A stretch of DNA of 64,000 nt, from assembly GCF_002163585.1 (NCBI RefSeq), contig NZ_CP015579.1, positions 4,092,001 through 4,156,000 of the forward strand, in the 5' to 3' direction. The position numbers and the translations under genes were made by a program. The stretch comes from Tatumella citrea (GTDB taxonomy: Bacteria > Pseudomonadota > Gammaproteobacteria > Enterobacterales > Enterobacteriaceae). Positions 1 to 8,725 of this stretch are shown here, piece after piece. The notes under the pieces were generated by a model. It was not told where the DNA came from, did not search any database, and was given only the letters and a program-made list of their open reading frames with translations. Position 1 is the stretch's first letter, and each line of letters starts with the position of its first letter.

Positions 1-327
1 GGAGTGATGCAGCTTATTGGTCATGTTTTCGCGCCGGTCATGGGAGTTTTTGGTCTGCCTGGTGAAGCGGTCACAGTGTTACTGACCGCCTGGCTCTCCT
101 CTTCTGCCGGTACCGGGGTTGCAGTCAGCCTGCTGACGAAAGGCACCCTCGATCCTGCTCAAATCACCATTTTAATTCCGGCTATTTTCCTGATGGGCGC
201 TCAGTTGCAGTACATGGGTCGGCTGTTGGGTGTGGCGGATGTGCCGAAAAAATACTGGCCGTTGCTGATGCTGACAAGCATCGTCAATGCTGTGATTTCC
301 ATGCTGATTATGCGTTTTATTGCCTGA
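1..327 (+). CDS. yjiG: YjiG-like inner membrane protein (5' truncated)
   Basis: The reading frame is open at the left edge, so the N-terminus (about 45 residues by comparison with the 153-residue E. coli YjiG) lies outside the window. The visible 108 residues are hydrophobic with several membrane segments. They contain the family-like stretch GLPGEAVTVLLTAWLSS, followed by MGAQLQYMGRLLGVADVPKKY, which parallels the E. coli sequence MGNPVQNVGRCLGTAEV. YjiG belongs to the nucleoside-recognition/spore-maturation-B-like membrane proteins and normally pairs with YjiH; its substrate is unknown. An M20 amidohydrolase starts 64 bp downstream on the same strand. E. coli couples yjiHG to the isoaspartyl dipeptidase gene iadA, so a transporter-plus-peptidase unit is a reasonable inference here. 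Confidence 0.8.
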   Translation, partial: GVMQLIGHVFAPVMGVFGLPGEAVTVLLTAWLSSSAGTGVAVSLLTKGTLDPAQITILIPAIFLMGAQLQYMGRLLGVADVPKKYWPLLMLTSIVNAVISMLIMRFIA

Positions 328-391
328 AACACACCACGCGTTCCCGGCGGGAGTTACAGGCCGTCGGGCAGAAAAGGTCAAGGAGTGAAGT

Positions 392-1498
392 ATGTCACGC
401 ACTTTAGAGCACTTTAACGTGCTGCACGAGATTCCCGAATTAGGTTTTGAAGAGTTCAAAACCTCAGCTTACATTGCTTCGGCACTGGAAGCTGCCGGAT
501 TTAAAGTTACCCGCAACTTTAACGGTACCACCGGTATCATTGCCGAACTGGACAGCGGTAAGCCAGGCCCGGTATTAGCTTTGCGCGCCGATATGGATGC
601 GCTGGGGCACATTATTGACGGGCAACATGTCGCCCGCCATACCTGTGGGCACGATGGCCACTCCTCGGTGGTTCTGACCGCCGCAGAAGAGACACTGCGC
701 GAAGGCCTGGTAAAAAAAGGCCGTTTAAAAATATTGTTCCAGCCTGCGGAAGAACTGGGAACCGGAGCCATAGCGCTGGTCGAAGGCGGAGCGCTGGATG
801 ATGTGGATATGCTGCTCGGTTTCCACCTGCGTCCTCTGGAAGAGTGTTCTATGGGCCAGGCCGTCGCGGCGATGTACTATTCGGCCTCTGCCACCGTAGA
901 AGCGGTATTTACCGGCAAAGCTGCTCATGCTGCGCGTCCACACCTTGGCGTGAATGCTCTGGATGCTGCGGTCCAGGCAGTACAGGCGGTAAATACCATC
1001 CACCTCTCCCCTTCTCTGACCTTCAGTGCCAAGGCAACTCGTTTCCTGTGTGATGCAGGGGTGACCAATTCAATCCCTTCTGAAGCCACAGTCTGCTGGG
1101 ACTTACGTTCTGCAGAAAACGCTCCGATGACCGAGCTGAAGCAGAAAGTGACCGCTGCCTTGCAGGGAAGTGCTGCCGCACTGGGCGCCACTGTCGACAT
1201 CAAAATTCTCAAGGAGATGCCGGCAGCGATTATTGATGATAAAGCCACCCAAATCATCAGCCAGGCTATTCGGGAGAACCTGGGAGAAGAAGCTCTGTTA
1301 CCTGCCCGGGCAACCCCTGGCAGCGAAGATTTCTTCCACTACCTGCGTCTTTGCCCACAGGTGAAAGGCGGCTTCTGGGGACTGGGATGTAATCTGGCTC
1401 CTGGCCTGCACCACCCGGAAATGCACTTTGATCGCGATGCTCTGGCGATTGGGGTAAAAATCTTCAAATCCTGCGTACAGCAGGTGCTTGGCGAATAA
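392..1498 (+). CDS. M20 family metallo-amidohydrolase/peptidase
   Basis: This 368-residue protein is a cytoplasmic zinc-dependent amidohydrolase of the M20D (aminoacylase/hippurate hydrolase/IAA-amino acid hydrolase) type. Visible motifs are HEIPELGFEE near residue 12, ALRADMDAL (63-71), the metal site HTCGHDGH with Cys85 and His87, the acidic pair in FQPAEE (120-121), His145 in GFHLRP, GSEDFF and a C-terminal HHPEMHFD. The length is typical. The start follows AAGGAGTGAAGT. It is probably co-transcribed with the upstream yjiG-like gene, so it may act on peptides or N-acyl amino acids taken up by that system. The exact substrate cannot be read from sequence. Confidence 0.85.
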   Translation: MSRTLEHFNVLHEIPELGFEEFKTSAYIASALEAAGFKVTRNFNGTTGIIAELDSGKPGPVLALRADMDALGHIIDGQHVARHTCGHDGHSSVVLTAAEETLREGLVKKGRLKILFQPAEELGTGAIALVEGGALDDVDMLLGFHLRPLEECSMGQAVAAMYYSASATVEAVFTGKAAHAARPHLGVNALDAAVQAVQAVNTIHLSPSLTFSAKATRFLCDAGVTNSIPSEATVCWDLRSAENAPMTELKQKVTAALQGSAAALGATVDIKILKEMPAAIIDDKATQIISQAIRENLGEEALLPARATPGSEDFFHYLRLCPQVKGGFWGLGCNLAPGLHHPEMHFDRDALAIGVKIFKSCVQQVLGE

Positions 1499-1505
1499 TC
1501 TTTTC

Positions 1506-1527
1506 GGCCTCCTGACCGCAGGAGGCC
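1506..1527 (+). terminator. Hairpin terminator after M20 gene
   Basis: Perfect 9-bp stem GGCCTCCTG / CAGGAGGCC with a 4-nt loop begins 8 bp after the stop codon. It is followed by a weak T-rich stretch (TTCGTTTC). It probably ends the yjiG-M20 transcript. Confidence 0.7.
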
Positions 1528-1664
1528 TTCGTTTCTGCTGAACATTTTGTTGCATAACTCCCTCCGTATCCACATTCCGTAACCTTAATGACCGGGTCAC
1601 CTCATCACCGGGCTGTTTATTATTAGCCCTTGTGCTTTTTTACCATTTTCTTCAGGGATAACTT

Positions 1665-3008
1665 ATGCCATTTGCAAAAGCCACTGCTCATCTTCTGGTA
1701 CCACTCAGCCTGGTAAGTGCCGCATTATTCGGTTGCTCTGGTGCACAGGCGGCCGGTCAGCCCTGCTCCCTGACACTCTCTTCCGATAGCCAGCCTGTCA
1801 CCGGGGTGTTGCAGCAAGCCATCGACCAATGCAGTTTGCAGGGAGGAGGAACAGTTACGCTGCCTGCCGGAGTATGGATCAGCGGACCACTGCAACTAAA
1901 AAGCCATGTGACATTACATTTAGCCGCGAACAGTGTTCTGCAATCCACCGGCCGCCCGTCGGATTTTACGCCGGCATTTATCAGCCAGCAGTTACGGCCC
2001 CGTGAAGCATTAATCATCGCCAGCCATGTCAGCGATATCGGGTTGACCGGACCAGGTACACTGGACGGACAAGGGCAGCGTGGATGGTGGCCTGTCGCCA
2101 CTGAGGCACGTAATCATCTGAAACAAGGAGACAGTCAGTGGTTTAGCCAGCACTGGCCCGGTATTCCTGCAGCTAACGGTATGCCACGGCCCTGGCTGAT
2201 TGAATTTGATCATGTTCAGGGGGCCAGAATTAACCAGTTGCGGGTCATCAACTCGCCAATGTGGAATGTTGTACTGCGTAACAGCAAAAATATTGTCATG
2301 ACTAACAGCTCAGTGACTAACCCACCTGACTCTCCGAACACCGATGGGGTAGATATCGTGTCATCACAGAATGTGACCTTACGCCATCTGACGCTCTCGA
2401 CCGGAGATGATGATATTTCGGTGAAATCCGGGCTGGCAGGTACCGGAGAAGCCGCAGCCAGCAGTAATATTACGATCAGCGATATTGACGTACTGCGCGG
2501 CCACGGTATTTCTGTGGGCAGTGAAACGGCCAACGGAATTGGTCGTATTACTCTGCACAACCTGACATTTACGGGCACGGATAATGGCCTGCGCATTAAA
2601 TCCGGACGTGACCGGGGCAACTGTATTGGTCCGCTAATCGCAGATCATCTGAAGATGAGTGATGTCCATGTCCCACTGGTGATCACTGACAGTTATGGCG
2701 GGAATGGTGGCTATTCCGCTGACAGTATCAGTGCCATCAGCCCCAAACCGGTGACTCGCTACACACCGTTTATTCACGATATCTCAGTCAACCATCTTAC
2801 GGCGACAGGGGCAGACAGCGCCGGAATAATCAGTGGGTTACCGGAAGCTCTGTTGAAAAATATCAGCCTGAAAAATATCAAAATCTCTGCACACCATGGG
2901 CTACAGAGCCGTTATGTTGAGGGCATACGCAGTCACGTTGATGTCACAACGTTGCCGCATGTGCTGCCCTGGCAACAAGGGCCGGAGAGCCACTGGACAG
3001 CCAGCTAA
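1665..3008 (+). CDS. Secreted GH28 polygalacturonase
   Basis: This 447-residue protein has an N-terminal signal peptide (hydrophobic to about residue 29, cleavage likely after AQA) and a right-handed beta-helix of glycoside hydrolase family 28. All catalytic signatures are visible: NTDG (Asp227), GDDD (248-250), the RGHG histidine (His280) and the RIK substrate-binding motif (310-312). GH28 enzymes hydrolyse alpha-1,4-galacturonan, i.e. pectin or oligogalacturonides. The region before the cleavage site contains LFGC, a weak lipobox, so anchoring as a lipoprotein is possible but less likely. The gene stands alone between terminators. Its presence suggests contact with plant tissue; exo- versus endo-action is not decidable here. 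Confidence 0.9.
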   Translation: MPFAKATAHLLVPLSLVSAALFGCSGAQAAGQPCSLTLSSDSQPVTGVLQQAIDQCSLQGGGTVTLPAGVWISGPLQLKSHVTLHLAANSVLQSTGRPSDFTPAFISQQLRPREALIIASHVSDIGLTGPGTLDGQGQRGWWPVATEARNHLKQGDSQWFSQHWPGIPAANGMPRPWLIEFDHVQGARINQLRVINSPMWNVVLRNSKNIVMTNSSVTNPPDSPNTDGVDIVSSQNVTLRHLTLSTGDDDISVKSGLAGTGEAAASSNITISDIDVLRGHGISVGSETANGIGRITLHNLTFTGTDNGLRIKSGRDRGNCIGPLIADHLKMSDVHVPLVITDSYGGNGGYSADSISAISPKPVTRYTPFIHDISVNHLTATGADSAGIISGLPEALLKNISLKNIKISAHHGLQSRYVEGIRSHVDVTTLPHVLPWQQGPESHWTAS

Positions 3009-3026
3009 CCACAGAGTACGTTTAAG

Positions 3027-3056
3027 CCCCGTCCGGATGACCTCTTCCGGGCGGGG
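3027..3056 (+). terminator. Hairpin after polygalacturonase gene
   Basis: CCCCGTCCGG pairs with CCGGGCGGGG (10 bp, one G-T pair) across a 10-nt loop, then TTCT. It lies 18 bp after the GH28 stop codon, in the position of a terminator. Confidence 0.65.
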
Positions 3057-3092
3057 TTCTGTGCCCTGCGGGCTTTCCGGGAGAAAATGATT

Positions 3093-3647
3093 ATGCAATA
3101 TTCTGATCGATTGTTACCGCAGTATCAGTTTCGCGAACAACATCAACTCCGAATCCCAGCCAGCGCACAACGTGTGATTAACGCAGCTGAAGCTTATCGC
3201 CCTGAACAGGACCCGTTTTTCCGGAAAATGATTGGACTGCGGGAATGGCCACAACGGCTACTGGAACGTCTGGGGCGTCGCCCGCCATCAGGTCAGCCCC
3301 CTTTTAGCATGGACAATTTCACACTGCTGGAACGCTCCGATAATTGCCAACTGGCTTACGGGTTAATGGGCAAATTCTGGGAAGCAGGCTACGGCTTAAC
3401 TCCCGTCGAAGATATCGACTTTTTCACTCATACCCGCCAGCCTGGTACCGCCCGGCTATTACTGACTTTCCAGGCCCGGCAAATCGATGCACAGACCAGT
3501 GAACTTATCACTGAAACCCGGGTGTTTTGTCCGGATTCCGCCAGTCTGAAGGCATTTACCCCCTACTGGTATCTGATTCGTCCGGTGAGTGGGATGATCC
3601 GCCGTCGTATGCTGTCGGCCATCGCCCGAAATGTGTCCGGCGGGTGA
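3093..3647 (+). CDS. Uncharacterised protein, possibly SRPBCC-like
   Basis: I do not recognise this 184-residue protein with certainty. It has no signal peptide or membrane segment and is rich in Arg and Pro. The order of elements (RIPASAQRVINAAE near the N-terminus, a FTLLERSDNCQLAYGLMGKFW core, then GTARLLLTFQA and a C-terminal helix ending IRRRMLSAIAR) resembles small SRPBCC/START-like or DUF2867-type proteins, but this is a guess from pattern only. Two ATG codons are available (3087 and 3093). The GGGAG at 3079-3083 is spaced correctly (9 nt) only for the second, which I chose. The gene is monocistronic. Confidence 0.6.
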   Translation: MQYSDRLLPQYQFREQHQLRIPASAQRVINAAEAYRPEQDPFFRKMIGLREWPQRLLERLGRRPPSGQPPFSMDNFTLLERSDNCQLAYGLMGKFWEAGYGLTPVEDIDFFTHTRQPGTARLLLTFQARQIDAQTSELITETRVFCPDSASLKAFTPYWYLIRPVSGMIRRRMLSAIARNVSGG

Positions 3648-3895
3648 TCCCGCTTTCAGATAGTCAGATGAAGTTTTACTGCTGACGGACACCAGCCTTT
3701 TATACGATATTCCTGCCAGACCCCTCACCTGCAAAATTATGTTCTGATCCGTGTCAGCCGTTGTGCATCCTGGCCTGCGCAGACAACCATTGCTCACCCG
3801 ACAGCGCAGTGATAACATCGAATCAGCCATTTAGATGGCTAAAACCTGCAAGAAAATTTCCATCCAACACTGAACAACGCGTAAAAGGAATCGGT

Positions 3896-4507
3896 ATGTG
3901 GCAACAACGACTGGCGGATTTAGTTACCGCCTGCCATTGGATCGGCAGTAAAGGCTGGGCGCCAGCAACCGGTGGTAATATGTCGATCCGTCAGGACAGC
4001 CAATGGTGCTGGCTGAGTGAATCCGGCCGCGATAAAGGCTCGCTGACCACAGACGATTTTCTGCAGGTTGATATTGCCACTCAACAGGTGCCCTCCGGGC
4101 GTACACCGTCAGCGGAAACAGGCCTGCATACCCTGATTTATCGTTTGTTTCCGGAAGCCAGTGTGGTTCTGCATGTCCATACCTCGAATGCCACTGTATT
4201 GTCGCGCATCGAAACCGGCCCGCAACTCAATCTGTCTGGTTATGAAATGCAGAAAACCCTTAGCGGGCAGACCAGCCACCTGGATACCGTACCCATTGCC
4301 ATATTTGACAACGATCAGGATATCGCGGCACTGACCGACAGAATCGAACAGTGGTCAGCCACCAACCCGCTGAAATATGGCTTCCTGCTGCGCGGTCACG
4401 GGCTGACCTGCTGGGGCAGAGATATCAGCGAAGCCCGGCGCCAGCTGGAAGGTCTGGAGTTTTTATTTGAATGCGAGCTGAAACGCCGGCTATATCAGCG
4501 CGATTAA
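3896..4507 (+). CDS. mtnB: Methylthioribulose-1-phosphate dehydratase MtnB
   Basis: This 203-residue cytoplasmic class II aldolase-fold protein matches MtnB of the methionine salvage pathway, which dehydrates 5-methylthioribulose-1-phosphate. Metal-binding His93 and His95 (LHVHTS), His168 (LLRGHG) and the catalytic-region Glu74 (PSAETGLHTL) are present, and the N-terminal ATGGNMSIR motif binds phosphate. The ATG at 3896 follows AAAAGGAATCGGT and gives the usual MtnB length; a longer in-frame upstream extension has no support. No mtnC, mtnD, mtnK or mtnA lies next to it, although in relatives mtnB usually sits with mtnCD. The remaining genes may be elsewhere, or the enzyme may serve another role. 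Confidence 0.85.
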   Translation: MWQQRLADLVTACHWIGSKGWAPATGGNMSIRQDSQWCWLSESGRDKGSLTTDDFLQVDIATQQVPSGRTPSAETGLHTLIYRLFPEASVVLHVHTSNATVLSRIETGPQLNLSGYEMQKTLSGQTSHLDTVPIAIFDNDQDIAALTDRIEQWSATNPLKYGFLLRGHGLTCWGRDISEARRQLEGLEFLFECELKRRLYQRD

Positions 4508-4626
4508 TTCCCCGGTGAAAGGTCATCAGGGTGCTCTTTCAGAAGAGTCACCTGCGCCACTCACTTTTTATACGTTTCCCTGAACCGGGGAGCACAAATT
4601 TTCACCGATATGACAGGCAGTGACTG

Positions 4627-6939
4627 ATGAAAACAGCAAACAATCTTACCAGTACCCACTGGGGGACTTACCATGTGGAAACAGCGGATGATAAAATCGC
4701 TGCTATGACGCCGGTAGCCTGGGATAAAAACCCGTCACGAATTGGTCAGTCAATGCCAGAGGCTGTTACCGGCAATACCCGTATCCGCCGCCCCGCTGTA
4801 CGACTGGGTTACCTGAAAAACGGGCCAGCCTCTCGTGAAGGACGAGGCAAAGAGCCGTTTGTGGAAGTCAGCTGGGAGCAGGCTCTCGACCTGGTCGCCC
4901 GCGAGATGCAATCGGTAAAGCAACGCCATGGCAACGAGGCCATTTATGGCGGCTCTTACGGCTGGGGCAGTGCCGGGCGTTTTCATCACGTCCAGAGCCA
5001 GCTACACCGGTTCCTTAAAGGGTTCGGTGGTTATACTGCCAGTACGAATACCTACAGCAGTGCCGCCGGAGAGCGTATCCTGCCGCATATTATCGGCCCA
5101 CTCAGCCCACTGCATACTCTGCATACCCACTTTTCAGTACTGGCAGAACACTGCGAAGTGTTTGTGGCAATTGGCGGCCTGCCACTAAGAAACTCACAGG
5201 TTAATGTCGGTGGTGCCAGTGACCATATGTTGAAACACTGGCTGGAAACTCTGCAGGCTAACGGGGTCAAATTTATCAACGTCAGCCCGGTCAAAAATGA
5301 CCTGAGTGCTGTAAGTAATGCGCAGTGGCTGCCGGTCAAACCCGGCACGGATACCGCCCTGTTGCTGGCGCTGTGCCAGACCTTAATCAGCGAAAATCTG
5401 CATGATACGGCGTTTATTGCCAGCCATACTGTCGGCTTCGAACCGTTACGTCAGTATCTGTCGGGTGAAACCGACGGAGTAGTTAAAAGCGCGGAGTGGG
5501 CTGCCCCTATCACCGGATTGGCGGCAGAGCAGATTACCGGGCTTGCCCGCACTCTCGCCGGTCACCGCAGTATGGTGAATATTTCATGGTCATTGCAGCG
5601 TTCTCGCCAGGGTGAGCAGGCTTACTGGGCCACTGTGGCATTAACTGCACTGCTGGGCCAGATAGGCACCCCGGGCGGTGGGCTGGCGTTTGGTTATGCC
5701 TGTACCAATCTGGCCGGTGCTGACCGGGTCGCATTTTCCGGGCCGCGTCTGCCTGCCGGGGAAAATAAGGTTAACACTATTATCCCTGTCGCCAGGCTGT
5801 CGGATATGCTGCTGAATCCCAGAGGCGACTATCAGTTTGATGGTAAGGACTGTCGCTACCCGGATATCCGGATGGTTTACTGGGCCGGAGGGAATGCATT
5901 CCACCATCACCAGGATCTTAACCGGCTGGTCGATGCATGGCGGCAACCAGAGACAGTGGTGGTTCATGAACAGTACTGGACTGCCCAGGCGAAATTCTCC
6001 GATATCGTACTCCCTGCCACCACTGTGCTTGAGCGCAATGATATCGGCAGTGGCAGCCACGATGGTTTTATGGTCGCTATGCGTCAGCATATTCCCCCGG
6101 TGGGTGATGCGCGCGATGATTACGCCATTTTCTGTTCTTTGGCAGAGCGCCTTAACTTTGCCGACGTCTTTACCGAAGGGCGTAACCCAGAACAATGGCT
6201 AAAGCATATTTATGAAGAATCCCGCCCACGCGCTGAACTGGATGGTATTAATCTGCCGCAGTTTGATGATTTCTGGGAGCTTGGCAAGCTGGAATTTGAT
6301 CGCCCGGCAAGCCCGCAGATATTCTTATCAGCATTCCGCGCTGACCCTCAGCAAAATCCGCTGACGACGCCATCCGGTAAAATTGAACTGTTTTCTGAAA
6401 CCGTGGCCGGATTTGGGTATCGTGAATGCCCGGGATATCCATTCTGGGATACTCAGGAACATGATTATCAGCAGCAACAGGCGGCACAATGGCCACTGCA
6501 TTTACTTTCCAGCCAGCCCAGAACCCGACTACACAGTCAGTATGATCATGGCAGCGTCAGTCGCCAGACCAAGATTCAGGGCCGGGAACCTTTATGGATG
6601 CACCCTGAGGATGCGGCAGCACGCGGTATCAGTGAAGGATCAGTGGTCAGAGTGTTTAACCAGCGTGGCGCCATTCTGGCAGGAGTTCATCTGAGTGATC
6701 AGATCCGTCAGGGTGTGGTGCAGATCTCGACCGGAGCCTGGTATGATCCGCAAGATCCGTCAGTTCCGGGATCGTTGGATAAACACGGTAATCCTAATGT
6801 GCTGACAGAAGATCGTGGCAGCTCGCGTCTGGGACAAGGATGCAGTGCTCAAAGCTGTAAAGTCGAGATAGAACGCTGGCAGCAACCCGTTCCGGAAATC
6901 ACTGCATTTTCGCCACCGGAATTTGTTGAGATAAATTAA
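4627..6939 (+). CDS. bisC: BisC/TorZ-type molybdopterin N/S-oxide reductase
   Basis: This 770-residue protein is a DMSO-reductase-family molybdoenzyme close to E. coli BisC (biotin sulfoxide reductase). The N-terminus lacks a twin-arginine signal and the Fe-S cysteine motif, as expected for the cytoplasmic BisC group. YGGSYGWGSAGRFHH (107-121) and NTYSSAAGER (141-150) carry the pterin-binding region and the Mo-ligand serine (Ser144). Later motifs include YWAGGNAFHHHQD and the C-terminal pterin-binding HSQYDHGSVSR. BisC enzymes reduce biotin sulfoxide and free methionine sulfoxide in the cytosol. The gene is alone, with no electron-transfer subunit beside it, which also fits BisC. A strong inverted repeat follows the stop codon. 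Confidence 0.88.
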   Translation: MKTANNLTSTHWGTYHVETADDKIAAMTPVAWDKNPSRIGQSMPEAVTGNTRIRRPAVRLGYLKNGPASREGRGKEPFVEVSWEQALDLVAREMQSVKQRHGNEAIYGGSYGWGSAGRFHHVQSQLHRFLKGFGGYTASTNTYSSAAGERILPHIIGPLSPLHTLHTHFSVLAEHCEVFVAIGGLPLRNSQVNVGGASDHMLKHWLETLQANGVKFINVSPVKNDLSAVSNAQWLPVKPGTDTALLLALCQTLISENLHDTAFIASHTVGFEPLRQYLSGETDGVVKSAEWAAPITGLAAEQITGLARTLAGHRSMVNISWSLQRSRQGEQAYWATVALTALLGQIGTPGGGLAFGYACTNLAGADRVAFSGPRLPAGENKVNTIIPVARLSDMLLNPRGDYQFDGKDCRYPDIRMVYWAGGNAFHHHQDLNRLVDAWRQPETVVVHEQYWTAQAKFSDIVLPATTVLERNDIGSGSHDGFMVAMRQHIPPVGDARDDYAIFCSLAERLNFADVFTEGRNPEQWLKHIYEESRPRAELDGINLPQFDDFWELGKLEFDRPASPQIFLSAFRADPQQNPLTTPSGKIELFSETVAGFGYRECPGYPFWDTQEHDYQQQQAAQWPLHLLSSQPRTRLHSQYDHGSVSRQTKIQGREPLWMHPEDAAARGISEGSVVRVFNQRGAILAGVHLSDQIRQGVVQISTGAWYDPQDPSVPGSLDKHGNPNVLTEDRGSSRLGQGCSAQSCKVEIERWQQPVPEITAFSPPEFVEIN

Positions 6940-6945
6940 CCGTCC

Positions 6946-6984
6946 GTGGATATGATATTCTGCAATAGCAGATATCATATCCAC
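6946..6984 (+). terminator. Long hairpin downstream of bisC
   Basis: A near-perfect 17-bp stem with one bulged T starts 6 bp after the bisC stop: GTGGATATGATA at the left end pairs with TATCATATCCAC at the right, and TCTGC with GCAGA around a 4-nt AATA loop. No long T-tract follows, so it may be a weak terminator or an mRNA 3'-end stabiliser. Confidence 0.6.
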
Positions 6985-7212
6985 TATTATTCAGCAACCA
7001 CGCAGATAACACTCCCACCTAAATATAAATCACCCGATAATTTAATCAGCACGGCATTAAAAATATTAATTATTTACCACTACCTCTCCACAACAAATAA
7101 CTCAAAGTGAAGTTATAAATAATATTTATCTGTATGAAATTTCTGAAATCCATTTATTTAAAATAAACAGGGACAGAGTCAATTTCCGCTTTTTTTAGTT
7201 TTTACCAGACCA

Positions 7213-7258
7213 ATAATTATCTGAGAAACACGGATAATTATCACAATATGATTGTGAT
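7213..7258 (+). promoter_or_regulatory. Candidate operator region upstream of the histamine operon
   Basis: The 359-bp bisC-hdcT1 gap is AT-rich. It holds two copies of ATAATTATC (7213-7221 and 7234-7242) spaced 21 bp apart, i.e. two helical turns. A perfect 7-bp inverted repeat ATCACAA-TATGA-TTGTGAT (7240-7258) overlaps the second copy. The cluster sits 86-131 bp before hdcT1. The regulator is unknown; the palindrome is reminiscent of but does not match the CRP consensus. Confidence 0.45.
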
Positions 7259-7343
7259 CAAAAAAACCACCTCTCCTCCCTCTAAAATATTTTTTAAAAC
7301 AACCTGAAAATCGACTCAACATTTCACTATAGGAAATTCTATT

Positions 7344-8690
7344 ATGGGGACGGTAAGTAAAAGCTCCGCTCATAAAATGGGCGTCGTGGCACTCACCTTA
7401 GTGACTGCATCAAATATGATGGGTTCCGGGGTATTTATGCTACCCACTAACCTGGCTGGCGTTGGTTATATTTCACTGTGGGGATGGTTACTGACGATTG
7501 TCGGCGTCATCGCGCTGGCGCTGGTGTTTGCCAAAACCAGCCTGCTGACCCCGCGCAACGGAGGAATTGTCGCTTATGCCAGCGATGCTTTCGGCCCGTT
7601 TATTGGCTTTCAGACCACACTCTGCTACTGGATAAGCGCCTGGGTAGGAAATGTAGCACTGCTGGTTGCCGGGGTCGGCTATCTGAGCTACTTCTTCCCT
7701 GAACTGCGAAATCCAACCTACGGTTGTATCGCGGCCATTGTGATTCTGTGGGCGTTTGTGGTACTGGCAAGCTTTGGTGCCAGAGTCGCTGGCCGGGCAC
7801 AGTCCTTCACCGCCAGTTGTATGCTGGTTGTGGTGTTGGGTGTCGGGGTAGTCGGCTGGTTCTGGTTCGACCCGCACATGTTCAGCCAGGTGTACAACGG
7901 TACCGGAAAAAGCAACAGCTCAGCCATTATCTCTGCGTCCTCCATTGCCTTGTGGGGTTTCCTCGGGGTTGAATCAGCAGTAGTTTCCAGCGGACAAGTG
8001 GATAACCCGGAAAAAACCGTCCCTAAAGCCACTGTTTATGGCCTGCTGATTGCCTCCGTCTGCTATGTCGGTAGTTGCAGCGTCATTATGGGGCTGGTCC
8101 CGCATGAAGAACTGATTAAATCCGCAGCACCATTTGCCGATGCCGCCCGATATATGTTCGGCGATATGGCAGGCAACATTGCCTCTGCTCTGAGTATTAT
8201 CGCCTGCTTTGGTTCGATTTCCGGTTGGTTAATCCTGCAGTCAGAAGGCCCGCGCGCTGGTGCCCGCCAGGGACTGTTCCCGAAATTCTTCTCGGATACC
8301 AATAAACAGGATGTCCCGATGAAAAGCCTGATTTTCACCGGGGTACTGATGAGTCTGGTATTAATGCTGACCGCCTCGCCGGATCTGGCACGCCAGTTCC
8401 AGGTAGTCATTCTTATGTCGGTTTTCGCTTCGCTGCTGCCTTATATGTATGCCCTGATTTCTCTGCCAATCATCATGATTTCTAAAAAGATCAATCGCGG
8501 CAGAACCTTTATGTTCTACAGCGTGCTGACCGTGATTGGGATTGTCTACAGTATTTTCGCCCTGCTGGGTGCCGGTACAGATTCAATGTTCTGGGGCGTT
8601 GTCATGATGATGGTCACTATCCCCTTATATTCATTTGTTGCGGCCGGCAGAAATAAACAAGGCCAGGACATTCTCTATCTCGATAAATAA
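7344..8690 (+). CDS. hdcT1: Histidine/histamine antiporter, APC family
   Basis: This 448-residue, 12-helix inner-membrane protein belongs to the basic amino acid/polyamine antiporter group (AdiC, CadB, PotE). It carries the TM1 signature [19 protein letters not shown] and the TM6-region stretch [18 protein letters not shown], equivalent to the substrate-binding segment of AdiC. Position directly before hdc (35-bp gap with AAAGGAG) supports histidine import against histamine export. Exchange consumes net protons through the decarboxylase and so can resist acid or build proton-motive force. The order hdcT1-hdc-hdcT2-hisRS matches the known Morganella morganii cluster. The start follows AGGAAATTCTATT. 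Specificity is inferred from context. Confidence 0.87.
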   Translation: MGTVSKSSAHKMGVVALTLVTASNMMGSGVFMLPTNLAGVGYISLWGWLLTIVGVIALALVFAKTSLLTPRNGGIVAYASDAFGPFIGFQTTLCYWISAWVGNVALLVAGVGYLSYFFPELRNPTYGCIAAIVILWAFVVLASFGARVAGRAQSFTASCMLVVVLGVGVVGWFWFDPHMFSQVYNGTGKSNSSAIISASSIALWGFLGVESAVVSSGQVDNPEKTVPKATVYGLLIASVCYVGSCSVIMGLVPHEELIKSAAPFADAARYMFGDMAGNIASALSIIACFGSISGWLILQSEGPRAGARQGLFPKFFSDTNKQDVPMKSLIFTGVLMSLVLMLTASPDLARQFQVVILMSVFASLLPYMYALISLPIIMISKKINRGRTFMFYSVLTVIGIVYSIFALLGAGTDSMFWGVVMMMVTIPLYSFVAAGRNKQGQDILYLDK

Positions 8691-8725
8691 CCCACATTAC
8701 GTCACTAAATAAAAGGAGTTCTCTG

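Noticed and set aside
3820-3850. MetJ-box-like or hairpin element AGCCATTTAGATGGCT before mtnB
   Set aside because: Only one imperfect half-match to the AGACGTCT consensus; MetJ needs tandem boxes.
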